Positions 8,988 through 17,489 are shown, counted from the stretch's first letter. The stretch: 41,071 bases of DNA from an uncultured Prevotellaceae bacterium (GCA_946540735.1 CAMNIN010000034.1:1-41071), one strand, 5' to 3'. The notes: generated from the sequence alone by a model not told the origin. Made by a program: numbers and translations.

Positions 8988-10193
8988 TCAGTCGTCATAT
9001 ACGTGTCCGGGATAGGCCTCCAGTGCCTTGCGGAGCACGATGAGAGCTTGGTTGAGGTCTTCTTTCTTCAGCACGTAGGCGATACGCACCTGGTTGGCTC
9101 CGGCTCCTGGTGTGGTGTAGAATCCAGAGGCGGGGGCCATCATCACGGTGGCACCCTCGTATTCGAATTTCTCCAGGCACCAGCGGCAGAATTTCTCCGC
9201 ATCGTCCACGGGCAGTTTGGCCACGGTGTAGAAGGCTCCCATCGGGATCGGTGAGTACACCCCGGGGATGCGGTTCAGTCCGTCGATCAGGCATTTGCGC
9301 CGCTCCACGTATTCGTCGTAGACGTCGCGCAGGTATTCCTCGGAAGCATCGAGCGAGGCCTCGGCCACGATCTGTCCGATGAGCGGGGGCGAGAGGCGGG
9401 CTTGGCAGAATTTCATCACGGCGGCGCGCACTTCGGCATTCTTGGTGATGAGCGCGCCGATGCGGATGCCGCACTCGGAGTAGCGTTTCGATACGGAGTC
9501 GATGAGCACCACGTTCTGCTCGATGCCCTCCAGGTGGCAAGCGCTGATATACGGCGATCCTGTGTAGATATACTCCCTGTATACCTCATCCGAGAAGAGA
9601 TACAGGTCGTATTTCTTCACCAGGTCGCGTATCTGGTTCATTTCGCGTCGGGTGTAGAGGTAGCCGGTGGGGTTGTTGGGGTTGCAGATCATGATGGCAC
9701 GGGTGCGCTCGTTGATCAGTTCCTCGAATTTCTCCACTTTGGGCAGCGAGAAGCCTTCCTCGATGGTCGTGGCGATGGTCTTGATCTTCGCTCCCGCGGA
9801 GATGGCAAAGGCCATGTAGTTGGCATAGGCGGGCTCGGGCACGATGATCTCATCACCGGGATTGAGGCAGGAGAGGAAAGCGAAAAGCACAGCCTCGCTG
9901 CCACCCGACGTGATGATGATGTCGTCGGCGGTCACCATGATATTGTATTTGGCGTAATAGTCGACCAGCTTCTCACGGAAACTCTGATAGCCCTGCGACG
10001 GCGAGTATTCCAGGATCTCGCGGTCGATGCTCTTGAGGGCGTCGAGACCTACCTTCGGGGTGGGCAGGTCGGGCTGTCCGATATTGAGGTGATAGACTTT
10101 TGTGCCTCTTTTTTTTGCGGCGGCGGCAAGGGGAGCCAATTTCCTGATGGGCGACTCCGGCATTTCAATTCCGCGTATGGAGATATCTGGCAT
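8988..10193 (-). CDS. PLP-dependent aminotransferase (class I/II)
   Basis: This 401-residue fold-type I aminotransferase probably transfers amino groups between an amino acid and a 2-oxo acid in the cytoplasm. Visible family features are the substrate-loop motif NIGQPDLPTP, the PLP phosphate region TSGGSEAVLFAF, the NPNNPTG motif, the aspartate motif LYLFSDEVYREY, the Schiff-base lysine region DSVSKRYSECGIRIGAL and the arginine region NQVRIAYV near the C-terminus. The specificity (aspartate, aromatic or other) is not readable. It is the first gene of a unit with the Lol-type permease, a pairing with no obvious functional logic. Confidence 0.9.
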   Translation of the reverse strand: MPDISIRGIEMPESPIRKLAPLAAAAKKRGTKVYHLNIGQPDLPTPKVGLDALKSIDREILEYSPSQGYQSFREKLVDYYAKYNIMVTADDIIITSGGSEAVLFAFLSCLNPGDEIIVPEPAYANYMAFAISAGAKIKTIATTIEEGFSLPKVEKFEELINERTRAIMICNPNNPTGYLYTRREMNQIRDLVKKYDLYLFSDEVYREYIYTGSPYISACHLEGIEQNVVLIDSVSKRYSECGIRIGALITKNAEVRAAVMKFCQARLSPPLIGQIVAEASLDASEEYLRDVYDEYVERRKCLIDGLNRIPGVYSPIPMGAFYTVAKLPVDDAEKFCRWCLEKFEYEGATVMMAPASGFYTTPGAGANQVRIAYVLKKEDLNQALIVLRKALEAYPGHVYDD

Positions 10194-10239
10194 ATTGCAA
10201 CTTTGTTATGATGTCCTTACTTTCGTTCGCATCAAGCTG

Positions 10240-10247
10240 CAAAGGTA
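10240..10247 (-). promoter_or_regulatory. -7 element of the aminotransferase/permease unit
   Basis: On the minus strand TACCTTTG reads from 10247 to 10240, 46 nt before the ATG at 10193. A TTTG lies about 21 nt upstream rather than the ideal 19. Confidence 0.65.
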
Positions 10248-10295
10248 GTGCAATTTTTTCTTTTTGCCCAAAGATTCGGGGATTATTTGATTCTC

Positions 10296-12722
10296 CTATC
10301 TCACTTCCCACTCGAAAATGCCTGCTGAGTTGTCATCGGGCAGGGTGATTTCCAACTTCAGTGCTGTCGTCTCCACAGGGTCGAAGTTGACGGTGCAGGC
10401 CTCTCCCTTCACCGTGGGATAGCCGTCGGCACCACCGACGGGTGTCCATTGGCCGGCGGCGTCCTTGTAGAGGATTCTCCATGACTTCGGTATGCGGCAT
10501 CCACCCCACGGGCCGTCGTCAAACCAATACACGGTGCAGCTCTGTACTTTGGAGGGCTCGGCAAACTCGTAGGCGAGCCATTCCGTCGACTGCTGTTTGG
10601 GCCACCAGTGGAAATAGGGGACGGAGCGGTCGTTCTCGTCTTTGGGGAGCAGGCGGTCGTTGATGGCGCTGAGCGCAGCGGCCTGGTGGGATGACGTGAC
10701 TTTCGACTCTGAGGCCAGGGTGGCGGGTTGTGCAGGGTTGGTGGCACTCAGGTCTTGTGCCTGCCACACGCGCATCTTGCCCGATCCCCTGTGGCACCAG
10801 GCGTAATAGGGGATGAGCCGCAGTTCCACATCCTTCACGTTCAACTTGCCTTGCTGGTCGAAGTCAAGGGTCTGGGCCGATGTGTTGAGCGTCTTCACCA
10901 TCGTGTTAGCGATGGTGGCTTCGCCCAGCGTGAAAGTGGGCTTCTGGTTGATCAGGGCACTCATCAGGTCGAAGTCGTTGTCCACCCATTCCGCGCAGTA
11001 CACCAGGGGGCCGCGCTCGATGCTCACCATGCCACGGTCGGCTTCCACTTTGCGGTTGGCTTTCACCACGCGGGGCTGCATGTCGAAATGGATCCTCACC
11101 ACATCGCCCTTCTTCCAGCGGCGGTCGATGGTCAGGTAGCCGTCACTGGTCAGCACACCCGACTCCTTCTTGCCGTTGACCGTCACCCGGTAGCTGAGGC
11201 GCTTGCCGTCGGCATAGGTGTAGAGGTCGCCGGGGGTCACCTGTCCGCGCACCCATCCCGGGATGCGGATTTTCATGACAAACTGTCCGGCCTTGTTCTG
11301 GTTCACCGAGAGGGCGATGTCGCCGTCCCAGGGATATTGTGTCTCCTGCTGCAGGGTGACGCTCTTGCCCTCCACGTCGACCTGGCTTGTGTTGGAGAGG
11401 AAGAGGTTGACGTACACATTGCGGCCTCTCACGGCATACACGTATCCGGGCAGCGACGGGATGAACCGGCAGATGTTGCTCGGGCAGCAGGCGCAGCCAA
11501 ACCAAGGTTGGCGCTGGTGCTGTCCCATCGACTCCAGGGGGTTGGGGTAGAAGAACCCGTTGCCTTCCAGCGATACACCCGAGATGAGGCCGTTGTAGAG
11601 GGTGCGCTCCAGCACGTCGTAGTATTTCGAGTCGCCATGGAGCAGGAAGAGGCGGTAGTTGACGTACACATTGCCGATGGCGGCGCAGGTCTCGCAATAA
11701 GCGCTCATGTTGGGCAACTCATAGTTCTTGCCGAAAGCCTCGCCGCTGGAGGTGGCACCGATGCCCCCGGTGATATACAGTTTCTTGTTGACGATGTTGT
11801 CCCAGATGCGGTCGATGGCTTGGATGTAGGCTTGGTCGCCGGTCAGGGCGGCCACGTCGGCCATGCCGGCATACATGTAGGCGGCTCTCACCGCATGACC
11901 CACAGCCTCGTCTTGGTCCACCACGGGTTTGTGGGCTTGGGAGTAGTCATGCACGATGGTGGTCTTGCCGCGCTGGTCGAGGAAGAACTTGGCTTCATCG
12001 AGGTATTTCTTCTCCCCGGTCACCAGATAGAGTTTCGCAAGTGCCATCTCGGCGATCTGATGTCCCGGCACTACGCAGGCCTGTCCTTTTCCGGGTCCCA
12101 CCTCGCGCACCACGCAGTCGGCATAGCGGATGGCGATGTCGAGGAACTTGCGCGACCCCGTGGCCTGGTAGTGGGCGATGGCGCCTTCCACCATGTGGCC
12201 CAGGTTATAGAGTTCATGGCTCAGGTCCTCTTCTTTCTCCCAGCGTTTGTCGCCGGCCCATTCATGGGGATGCTTGGGGTTCTGCGTGCGCGAGGTGTAG
12301 AGATAGCCGTCGGGCTCTTGCGCTGCGGCGATGATGTCGAGCACGGAGTCGATGTAACTCACGAGTTTCTTGTCAGGATAGGTCTGGAGGATATAGCTGG
12401 CTCCCTCGATGGTCTTGTAGGGGTCGGTGTCGTCAAACGACAGTCCACCTACCTTGAAGGTCTTCGACGGGTCCTTGAGGTGTGCGGCGGCATTCTCGAA
12501 ATTCTTATACCGGCCGGTCTCCTCGCATTTGGCGAAGGCGAGGGGGATGGTCACGTTGCGGCTGGCCTCCAGGCGTTGGCCCCAGAAGGTGCCGGGGGTG
12601 ACTTTCACATGAGTGAAGGGGACCGGAGTGATGGGATAGCCATGAGCGATGTTCTCTTGGGCGGTCATGGTGGCCACGATGCAGCATACCGCGGCTGTTG
12701 TAAAGATTTTTTTCATGATCAT
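10296..12722 (-). CDS. Secreted GH127 beta-L-arabinofuranosidase with C-terminal discoidin-like domain
   Basis: Family GH127 (DUF1680) enzymes remove beta-L-arabinofuranose units from plant glycans and hydroxyproline-linked oligosaccharides. The 808-residue protein has a signal peptide (MKKIFTTAAVCCIVATMTAQ), an (alpha/alpha)6 barrel, and a beta-rich part. The zinc/cysteine site known from HypBA1 is intact: Glu344 and Cys346 in YCETC, and Cys412-Cys413 in FGCACCPSN, where the second cysteine is the nucleophile in the family. From about residue 670 a tail (TEWLAYEF, DDGPWGGCRIPKSWRI) resembles an F5/8-type C or CBM32 carbohydrate-binding domain. ATGs at 12722 and 12716 are both possible; the latter gives the cleaner signal peptide. 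No SusC/D genes are adjacent. Confidence 0.9.
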   Translation of the reverse strand: MIMKKIFTTAAVCCIVATMTAQENIAHGYPITPVPFTHVKVTPGTFWGQRLEASRNVTIPLAFAKCEETGRYKNFENAAAHLKDPSKTFKVGGLSFDDTDPYKTIEGASYILQTYPDKKLVSYIDSVLDIIAAAQEPDGYLYTSRTQNPKHPHEWAGDKRWEKEEDLSHELYNLGHMVEGAIAHYQATGSRKFLDIAIRYADCVVREVGPGKGQACVVPGHQIAEMALAKLYLVTGEKKYLDEAKFFLDQRGKTTIVHDYSQAHKPVVDQDEAVGHAVRAAYMYAGMADVAALTGDQAYIQAIDRIWDNIVNKKLYITGGIGATSSGEAFGKNYELPNMSAYCETCAAIGNVYVNYRLFLLHGDSKYYDVLERTLYNGLISGVSLEGNGFFYPNPLESMGQHQRQPWFGCACCPSNICRFIPSLPGYVYAVRGRNVYVNLFLSNTSQVDVEGKSVTLQQETQYPWDGDIALSVNQNKAGQFVMKIRIPGWVRGQVTPGDLYTYADGKRLSYRVTVNGKKESGVLTSDGYLTIDRRWKKGDVVRIHFDMQPRVVKANRKVEADRGMVSIERGPLVYCAEWVDNDFDLMSALINQKPTFTLGEATIANTMVKTLNTSAQTLDFDQQGKLNVKDVELRLIPYYAWCHRGSGKMRVWQAQDLSATNPAQPATLASESKVTSSHQAAALSAINDRLLPKDENDRSVPYFHWWPKQQSTEWLAYEFAEPSKVQSCTVYWFDDGPWGGCRIPKSWRILYKDAAGQWTPVGGADGYPTVKGEACTVNFDPVETTALKLEITLPDDNSAGIFEWEVR

Positions 12723-12756
12723 CGGCTGTAGTTGATGTGTTTTAGTATTTCACGAG

Positions 12757-12764
12757 CAAAAATA
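12757..12764 (-). promoter_or_regulatory. Probable -7 element of the GH127 gene
   Basis: On the minus strand TATTTTTG runs from 12764 to 12757, 34 nt upstream of the first ATG. The -33 position does not show TTTG. Confidence 0.5.
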
Positions 12765-12915
12765 CACATTTTATCCGTAATCACGTCATTTCCGCATCGT
12801 TTTTTGTTTCTTTGCAGGTGAAGTTCGGATGGCAAAGTCACTGCAAATGTCGAAAAACGGTAAAATGGGTTGTTTAATCTGTAAAACGTTTAGGCATGGT
12901 TCCGCACTTTTGGCT

Positions 12916-12923
12916 TACCTTTG
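12916..12923 (+). promoter_or_regulatory. -7 element of the flavodoxin-like gene
   Basis: TACCTTTG lies 43 nt before the ATG at 12967; a TTTA sits roughly 23 nt upstream. With the GH127 box it forms a divergent promoter region (12723-12966). I see nothing else there. Confidence 0.55.
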
Positions 12924-12966
12924 CCAGTGAAAAATAACACAAGTCAAAAAAATAAAGATCATAATC

Positions 12967-13716
12967 ATGATGAAGACACTTTTCAGAAGATGTATGACAC
13001 TGTTGGCGCTCATTGCTGTGGTCGCATGCGGTGATCATGAGGGCAACGAGGTAAAAGCACAGACCGCAGAAGGCGGCAAGACTCTCGTGGTGTATTACAG
13101 TTATACCAACAATTGCCGTGACATTGTCAATTCGCTGACCAGCCAGATCACAGCTGACGTCCTCGAGATTCAGCCGGCCGAGAAAGGACTCAAGTATGAG
13201 GCTGACAACTATGCCTTGGGTACCCAGTTGCTCAATGCCATCAAAGCCAATCCAAACGATGCCGGCAGTTATCCTGCCATCGACCCCGTCTCCACTGTTC
13301 TCTCAGACTACGGCACCATCATCATCGTCACTCCGCTTTGGTGGAGCCAGATGGCCGCCATCATGCAGACCTATCTGTTCAACTATGGCCCGCAGATGGC
13401 CAATAAAAACATTGGCTTGATTGTGTCGAGTGCCAGCAGCGGCATCAACGGGGTGGTGAATGACTGCAAACGGCTTGTTCCCGATGGTCGCTATTTCAGT
13501 GAGAACCTCTGGATCCATAATTCCAACCGTTCCAACCGCAGCGCGCTGATCCAGAACTGGCTCACCTCCATCAACTACCAGCAGGTGACGGCTGTCCCAA
13601 GGACACGACTCACAGCTGCGTCATCCACCCCCATCCTCGACTTGAGCGGACGACTCTTGGGGCAGGAACCTGCGAAGGGTATCTATATCAAGAATGGCAA
13701 AAAAATAGCAAAATGA
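12967..13716 (+). CDS. Flavodoxin-like lipoprotein with short C-terminal sorting-like tail
   Basis: The 249-residue protein begins with a lipoprotein signal (MMKTLFRRCMTLLALIAVVAC, acylated Cys21 expected) followed by a flavodoxin fold. TLVVYYSYTNN is the FMN phosphate loop, IIIVTPLWWSQMAA matches the isoalloxazine region of Flavodoxin_4 proteins, and IGLIVSSASSGIN lies near the end of the fold. Such proteins bind FMN and carry electrons or reduce quinones; a lipoprotein form would sit at an envelope membrane. The last 27 residues (LDLSGRLLG...KGIYIKNGKK) match tails on two unrelated secreted proteins in this window. The tail on a lipoprotein is odd. The gene has its own promoter, and a hairpin follows it. 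Confidence 0.82.
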   Translation: MMKTLFRRCMTLLALIAVVACGDHEGNEVKAQTAEGGKTLVVYYSYTNNCRDIVNSLTSQITADVLEIQPAEKGLKYEADNYALGTQLLNAIKANPNDAGSYPAIDPVSTVLSDYGTIIIVTPLWWSQMAAIMQTYLFNYGPQMANKNIGLIVSSASSGINGVVNDCKRLVPDGRYFSENLWIHNSNRSNRSALIQNWLTSINYQQVTAVPRTRLTAASSTPILDLSGRLLGQEPAKGIYIKNGKKIAK

Positions 13717-13738
13717 TGCGGGCAGTGTTTATTCTTCG

Positions 13739-13776
13739 TATTTTTGCAGCATGAAAAGGATTCCACAAAGCCAAAT
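13739..13776 (+). promoter_or_regulatory. Orphan promoter-like box with a nine-codon open frame
   Basis: TATTTTTG (13739-13746) fits the -7 consensus and is followed, from the ATG at 13751, by nine codons (MKRIPQSQM) and a TAG. No TTTG lies at the expected -33 position. It could be a promoter left from a lost gene, a chance match, or the start of transcription into the repeat array. Very low certainty. Confidence 0.2.
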
Positions 13777-13778
13777 GT

Positions 13779-13803
13779 AGAGACGTCGCATTGAGGCGTC
13801 TCT
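13779..13803 (+). terminator. Possible hairpin terminator after the flavodoxin-like gene
   Basis: AGAGACG (13779-13785) pairs with CGTCTCT (13797-13803) and is followed by TTGTTCGG. The T tract is short, so termination strength is doubtful. It marks the left edge of the repeat array. Confidence 0.45.
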
Positions 13804-14205
13804 TTGTTCGGCCGGATTGTTCTTTGTTCGTCCGCATTTGCATTATTCTTTGTTCGTCCGCATTTGCATTGTTTTGTTCGGGCGGATTTGTAATCCGGCC
13901 GCATTTGCATTGTTCAATCGCATTTGCATTGTTCGATCGCATTTGCATTGTTCGGGCGGATTTGTAATCCGGCCGCATTGAGTGTAAGCATTTGTAATGC
14001 GCTTTTATCGGATTAAAAATCCTTTGTTCGGGCGGATTTGCAATCCGACCGCATGGAGTATAAGCATTTGCAATGCGCTTTTATCGGATTAAAAATCCTG
14101 ATACTCAGAGCATCGGGATTACAAATCCCGATGAACAGCGACAAATCCCGATGAACGAGCGACAAAATCCCGATGAACAAAGACAAATCCCGATAAACGG
14201 CGACA
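13804..14205. repeat. Palindromic repeat array, locus 2
   Basis: This gene-free stretch holds the same hairpin modules as locus 1, in reverse orientation: CGGATTtgtAATCCG, GCATTtgcAATGC and GGATTaaaAATCC, joined by TGTTCGGGCGGATTTG and CGCTTTTATCGGATT linkers. The left part has CGCATTTGCATTGTTC repeated with about 18-bp spacing. The right part has CAAATCCCGATGAAC repeated at about 20-21 bp (roughly 14130-14205). A large part is close to the reverse complement of the unit at 1-85, so both derive from one element. No coding sense is apparent. Function is unknown. Confidence 0.9.
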
Positions 14206-14241
14206 ACGGGACACCCTGATTCAGAAAAAACATCGGATTCT

Positions 14242-14272
14242 TTTGTGGTCCTGTCATTTTTTCGTATTTTTG
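14242..14272 (+). promoter_or_regulatory. Promoter of the secreted 413-residue protein
   Basis: TTTG (14242-14245), a 19-nt spacer and TATTTTTG (14265-14272) form a complete Bacteroidetes promoter. Transcription should begin near 14279, which places the following tandem repeat inside a long 5' leader of about 190 nt. Confidence 0.8.
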
Positions 14273-14379
14273 CGCACAACAATCATTTTGCGCTCAACAA
14301 TCATCTTGCGCTCAACAATCATCTTGCGCTCAACAATCATCTTGCGCTCAACAATCATCTTTCGCTCAACAATCATCTT
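14272..14379 (+). repeat. 18-bp tandem repeat in a 5' leader (six copies)
   Basis: The unit GCGCTCAACAATCATCTT is repeated six times without gaps (starts 14272, 14290, 14308, 14326, 14344, 14362), with a variant first copy and one change in the last. Degenerate copies (GTGCTCACCAAACAATCAA, then GCTCACTAAACAAC) continue to about 14430. It lies between the promoter and the ATG at 14471. Because 18 is a multiple of three, one frame stays open as a six-residue repeat, but that frame starts before the promoter, so coding is unlikely. Copy number is likely to vary between strains. Confidence 0.9.
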
Positions 14380-14470
14380 GTGCTCACCAAACAATCAAGC
14401 GCTCACTAAACAACTACAGGCTCACCAAAAAAATCTATGAGCCCCCAAAAACATACGAAAGGATATGACC

Positions 14471-15712
14471 ATGAAGAAAAAACTATGGCTCTTAGCCTGC
14501 TTGACCCTTGCACTGCCTGCATTTGCCCAGGACAACGACACCCCAAATTCCAAAGACCTCTGGGTGCACAGCATTGATGTCAAGGTCGATTCTGTCTGGA
14601 AGACCAAAACCATCCGTGTGCCAGGAAAGAAGACTCCCAATGTCGTGGACTTCTTCCGTGCTGTGGCCAACACCTATCCCTGCGACTACCACCGCCTGCT
14701 CCTGATGGCCATCGACGGCGACAAGGAAGTGCGATTCAACCATAAGGAGCCTTACATCAAAATCGACAAGGATTCCTGCTTCCTGGAGAATGCCAGCTTC
14801 GCCATGCGCGTATTCTATACCAACGGCCGGCCGGCCGCCCTGGGCGTGTGCTTCCTCAAATCGCTCACCACCAAGCATCAGGATGCGTATTACTACCGCT
14901 TCAATGCAGCCACCCGCACCCTGACTCCCTTGGCCAAGGGCAGCGACTTCACGGGAGGCATCATCAAGCGACAGACCATTTTCTCGCCTCAGAAGGACGA
15001 GAACCGGGCCAATATGACTCACCGTTGGGGCAGATGCGGCATCGAGAGCCTTCTTGACTGGGAAAACGGCCGATTCAAGATGGAGGATGCACATGAGAGG
15101 ATCAACAGAATGCACTACGATCCTTCTGACATGCCGGGAGTCATCACGCTCCGCGGGGACGGCAACCAGGCTCTCGCCCTGCTCGACGAGATCGTCAGCC
15201 GGCATGACATGGAACTCCGGATGCCGAAACCCGAACGGAAAGATTTGAATGGGGGGTCCATCTATAGCCTGCCCATCTGCGTAGCCCTGCGCGATACGAC
15301 GACCGACAGCTTCGCCTCCGCCGAGGCCATGGAGGGCTTCTATTATTTCTATGTGAGGAGTTGGAAGCGCCCCAATGGCACCATGCTCCTGGCTGCCTAC
15401 ACCGAGTGTGCCCCAAAGGAAGATGTGGATTTCTCCAGGGAGGGGGAACGTAAACTCACCAGGAGCCGCCACCGCCTCGGAGAGGGTGATGAGGTGAGCC
15501 TCTTGTTCTTCGACTGCGACAAAGAGGGGCGTTGCCGCTACCTGGCTCCTGGCTCAGCTCCCTATCTCAAGTCGGTCGGCAAGGGCTTGCCACGTCTCGA
15601 CCGCAACGAGTGGCGCGCCGAACTCAGCGCCGACAGTGCCGACCTGGTCTTCATCAACGAGAGCGACGGGCGCACGCTCACTTTCAAGTGGGACGGCACC
15701 CGTCTGCGTTGA
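14471..15712 (+). CDS. Secreted protein of unknown function
   Basis: I do not recognise a family. The 413-residue product has a clear signal peptide (MKKKLWLLACLTLALPAFAQ, cleavage after AFA) and a soluble, charged mature part without further membrane segments. The N-terminal half contains KTPNVVDFFRAVANTYPCDY; the middle holds MTHRWGRCGIESLLDWENGRF; the end is ESDGRTLTFKWDGTRLR, probably a beta-rich finish. An ATG two codons earlier (14465) exists, but AAAGGA (14458-14463) is better spaced for 14471. It is expressed from a canonical promoter through a repeat-containing leader. It ends 6 nt from the convergent CotH-like gene with no terminator between them. Probably periplasmic or surface exposed. 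Confidence 0.75.
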   Translation: MKKKLWLLACLTLALPAFAQDNDTPNSKDLWVHSIDVKVDSVWKTKTIRVPGKKTPNVVDFFRAVANTYPCDYHRLLLMAIDGDKEVRFNHKEPYIKIDKDSCFLENASFAMRVFYTNGRPAALGVCFLKSLTTKHQDAYYYRFNAATRTLTPLAKGSDFTGGIIKRQTIFSPQKDENRANMTHRWGRCGIESLLDWENGRFKMEDAHERINRMHYDPSDMPGVITLRGDGNQALALLDEIVSRHDMELRMPKPERKDLNGGSIYSLPICVALRDTTTDSFASAEAMEGFYYFYVRSWKRPNGTMLLAAYTECAPKEDVDFSREGERKLTRSRHRLGEGDEVSLLFFDCDKEGRCRYLAPGSAPYLKSVGKGLPRLDRNEWRAELSADSADLVFINESDGRTLTFKWDGTRLR

Positions 15713-15718
15713 TTTCGT

Positions 15719-17464
15719 TCACTCCATCTTGTCCACGATCTTCATCGCATCGGTGACGGTGATTTGTGAGTCGTTGTTCATGTCGGCCAGGCGGATCTGG
15801 TCCTCGCTGAGACTGGTGCTTTCCTTTGTGATGTGTTTCACCACGCGCACCAGGTCGCTGGCATCCACCTTGCCGTCCATGTTGACGTCGCCCTGCTCCA
15901 CGTCGGTTTGCATCTTGAGGATCTCCGTGTTGAGAAACTCCACGTGGGTGCTGATGAATGATTTCACGTCTTTGATGGCAGAGGCGTAGTCCTGATAGGT
16001 CTTCACGCCCCATCCCAGCATATCACTGTTGATTTCCCACCCGGCGCCGCCGTTGGCTCTGGGCGTGTAGTTGAGTTGCCGCGAATACTGCATCTCAGCC
16101 GCGATCTTGTCCACCTTCTCATGGAGGTAAGTGATGAGCGAACCGTTGTCGTACACCTGTTTCCAGCGCATGGCGAGCAGGTTGGTGAACGCCGGGCAGT
16201 TTTCCATCAGATATTGGACGCGGTATTTCAGGTTGGAGTATTTCTCCGACTGGTAGACGAAGGCCTTTTCCATATTGCCATAGTTGCCGTAAGCGATGTC
16301 GAAGTCCCAAAGCGGGCCAAACTTCAGTTTGTCACCCTCGTTGATGTCGCGGTAGACGTAGTTGCTGATCAGTCCGTCGTAGTTGCCCGTGATCTCATTG
16401 CCGATGGTGTAGGCCACGAGCGACTCCATGTCGACATATTTGAACAGGCCGGTCTCCTCGGAGAAATCGTTGGTGCCCGGAGCATATTGCACGGTCGACA
16501 GGAACGCCTTGCTCAGGTAGTCGGTGATTTCGGCCTTCACCTCATCGGTCAGGAACTCATCCTCCGGGTTTTTGACATTCACGACGCAGGTGTTGTTGCC
16601 CGCACCGATGGTCACATAGGGCTCTTCTACAAAACTGTCGCCCGTGACTGCCTCGAGAAACCATCCCCGGTCGCTGTTGATCTCCACGCGTCCTTTCTGT
16701 ATCTGGTTATGGTCGGAGATTTGGTAGGTGCCCCGGTAGTTGTCATTGATCACCAGGTCGACGAATTGATAGGCTGGATAGTAGGGCAGGGCTTTCAGTC
16801 CAGTTTTCTCTTCGATGCGCAGTCCTACCTCCCGTGTCAGCGCGTTGCGCAGCATCGTCTTGTCGGCGGCGTTGGCCAGCAGGGTCCAGTTCTTCGCGTC
16901 GGCATACTCGTTGGTGCCGTCGCCGTTGGCCAGCAGTTTGGTCTTGCTGGGGAATTTCAGGCGGTATGCCTTTTTCTCGCACCACCAGGTGGAGTTGCCT
17001 CTTCCGCGGATGGTGGTCAGTTCGTCGCGTGTCTTGATGCTGCCGTAGCCATCCACCACTTTGATGCGGGCCAGGCGGTATTCTTCCGATTTCTGCTCAT
17101 ATCTGTCATAGTTGGGCCTCAGCACCGCATTGTCGGTGATGGAGGGTGTGGCGGAGATGATATTGTTGGAGATGGGCGTGTCGTAAGAGGAGCTGCCGTT
17201 GAGTTTGATTTTGTAGTAGACATCGTTTTTGTCCGTCGACCCCTCGGGCTTGTATTCCATGGGTTTTGTGCCCTCGGCATTGGTCTCCGCATCCAGCATC
17301 CAGATATAGACGGTAGGCACGTCGCTGATCTGTCCTTTCATGCGGATGATGTTGTTGGTCTGCTCCTCTGTGGTGGGCAGCGTAAAGACTCCTTGGCCTG
17401 CCGCCACGGCGGCATGACATGCCAGCAGTGCCGGCAGGCAGAAGTTTATGATGGTCTTTTTCAT
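15719..17464 (-). CDS. Secreted CotH-family protein with C-terminal dockerin-like domain
   Basis: The 581-residue protein has a signal peptide (MKKTIINFCLPALLACHAAVAAGQ) and a CotH domain. The motifs GRGNSTW (about residue 150), RNALTREVGLRI and FGPLWDFDIAYGN (about 385) match CotH, whose founding member is a spore-coat protein kinase; bacterial extracellular relatives occur beside carbohydrate-active enzymes. The last 57 residues (GDVNMDGKVDASDLVRVV... and ADMNNDSQITVTDAMKIV) are two calcium-binding loops of a dockerin type I repeat. Dockerin-like ends outside cellulosomes are common in Bacteroidetes. Kinase activity is not established. A hairpin separates it from the small peptide gene upstream; no separate promoter is visible, so it may depend on read-through. 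Confidence 0.88.
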   Translation of the reverse strand: MKKTIINFCLPALLACHAAVAAGQGVFTLPTTEEQTNNIIRMKGQISDVPTVYIWMLDAETNAEGTKPMEYKPEGSTDKNDVYYKIKLNGSSSYDTPISNNIISATPSITDNAVLRPNYDRYEQKSEEYRLARIKVVDGYGSIKTRDELTTIRGRGNSTWWCEKKAYRLKFPSKTKLLANGDGTNEYADAKNWTLLANAADKTMLRNALTREVGLRIEEKTGLKALPYYPAYQFVDLVINDNYRGTYQISDHNQIQKGRVEINSDRGWFLEAVTGDSFVEEPYVTIGAGNNTCVVNVKNPEDEFLTDEVKAEITDYLSKAFLSTVQYAPGTNDFSEETGLFKYVDMESLVAYTIGNEITGNYDGLISNYVYRDINEGDKLKFGPLWDFDIAYGNYGNMEKAFVYQSEKYSNLKYRVQYLMENCPAFTNLLAMRWKQVYDNGSLITYLHEKVDKIAAEMQYSRQLNYTPRANGGAGWEINSDMLGWGVKTYQDYASAIKDVKSFISTHVEFLNTEILKMQTDVEQGDVNMDGKVDASDLVRVVKHITKESTSLSEDQIRLADMNNDSQITVTDAMKIVDKME

Positions 17465-17489
17465 AGAGTTTTTGGTGTGTTGAAATGAT

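Noticed and set aside
10728..12731. A 667-codon open frame on the plus strand opposite the GH127 gene.
   Set aside because: It is antisense to a protein with an intact zinc/cysteine active site and has the Val/His/Gly-rich composition typical of reverse-strand frames.
13804..14205. A CRISPR-like array suggested by regular short repeats.
   Set aside because: Repeat units are about 18-21 bp with only 5-6 nt between them, the arms are palindromic modules, spacers are not unique, and no cas genes are present.
14243..14440. A 65-codon frame with a six-residue repeat across the 18-bp tandem repeat.
   Set aside because: Its start lies upstream of the promoter boxes at 14242-14272, and the open frame follows from the repeat length being a multiple of three.
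16076..17488. A 470-codon open frame on the plus strand opposite the CotH gene.
   Set aside because: Antisense to a protein with recognisable CotH and dockerin motifs; no domain or signal of its own.
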